From positions 1 through 14,689 of the forward strand of contig JADJRV010000035.1 of the NCBI GenBank assembly GCA_016712045.1: a stretch of 14,689 nucleotides of DNA, read 5' to 3'. The DNA comes from Chloracidobacterium sp. (GTDB taxonomy: Bacteria; Acidobacteriota; Blastocatellia; Pyrinomonadales; Pyrinomonadaceae). Each line of letters opens with the position of its first letter. Position 1 is the stretch's first letter. The notes beneath the pieces are model-generated. The model ran no database searches and was not told the DNA's origin. It was given only the letters and a program-made list of their open reading frames with translations. A program made the translations under genes and the position numbers. Positions 14,568 to 14,689 of this stretch are shown piece after piece.

Positions 14568-14689
14568 ATTTTCTTTGTGTATCCGTGTTTACCAACGTTT
14601 CAATTTATACCACTGCAGGAATTGCAGCACACAGCCTGGCTCAAGCTCATTGAACCACTAATTATCCGCACTTAAATTTTTGTAAGTGA

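Noticed and set aside
14577..14675. GTG-started 33-codon frame right after the sigma-54 promoter
   Set aside because: It would begin at or before the predicted transcription start, has no ribosome site, and the peptide shows no recognisable character.

Overview
The window looks like chromosomal DNA of a Gram-negative, quinone-respiring environmental bacterium. The best guess is Acidobacteriota (Blastocatellia-like), from overall protein flavour and the MqnP-type UbiA homologue; this is an inference, not a database result. GC content is moderate and genes are tightly packed. No rRNA, tRNA, CRISPR array, phage gene or transposase was seen.

Region 1 (1-4928) is a nitric-oxide-handling block joined to a quinone-prenylation gene. 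After a hairpin terminator and a Crp/Fnr-type palindrome come a small cupin, a quinol-dependent NO reductase (qNOR), an unrecognised four-helix membrane protein and a group III truncated haemoglobin, all on the + strand. Facing them on the - strand are a Crp/Fnr-family regulator and, translationally coupled upstream of it, a UbiA/MqnP-type prenyltransferase. A simple model is that the regulator senses NO or redox state and acts at the palindrome before the cupin. The qNOR would then reduce NO to N2O with electrons from the quinol pool, and the globin would bind or detoxify NO.

Region 2 (4929-6727) holds a DUF2227-type putative metal-binding membrane protein and a convergent helical-repeat protein of unknown role; their stop codons share one CTAG.

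Region 3 (6823-9452) is a nucleotide-sugar pair: a UDP-HexNAc 6-dehydrogenase and a non-hydrolysing UDP-GlcNAc 2-epimerase. Together they would supply N-acetylhexosaminuronic acid for a surface polysaccharide. The epimerase gene is bracketed by AT-rich palindromic repeats and ends inside a long hairpin.

Region 4 (9460-12802) has housekeeping genes: a Bcp/PrxQ peroxiredoxin, a YkgJ-like cysteine-cluster protein, a small membrane protein (again a shared CTAG stop) and a 67K-type SppA protease.

Region 5 (12949-14689) encodes an NtrC-family response regulator (receiver, AAA+, Fis helix-turn-helix). It is followed by a near-consensus sigma-54 promoter that drives something beyond the window edge.

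Many frames are broken by 1-2 base indels while the protein sequence on both sides stays conserved. Several sit in short homopolymers, and they cluster at 240-4330, 8860-9320 and 13200-13640, whereas long genes between are intact. Sequencing or assembly error is the most economical explanation, though the in-frame stop and the apparent C-terminal deletion in the qNOR deserve separate attention. Gene spans below run from true start to true stop across these breaks.
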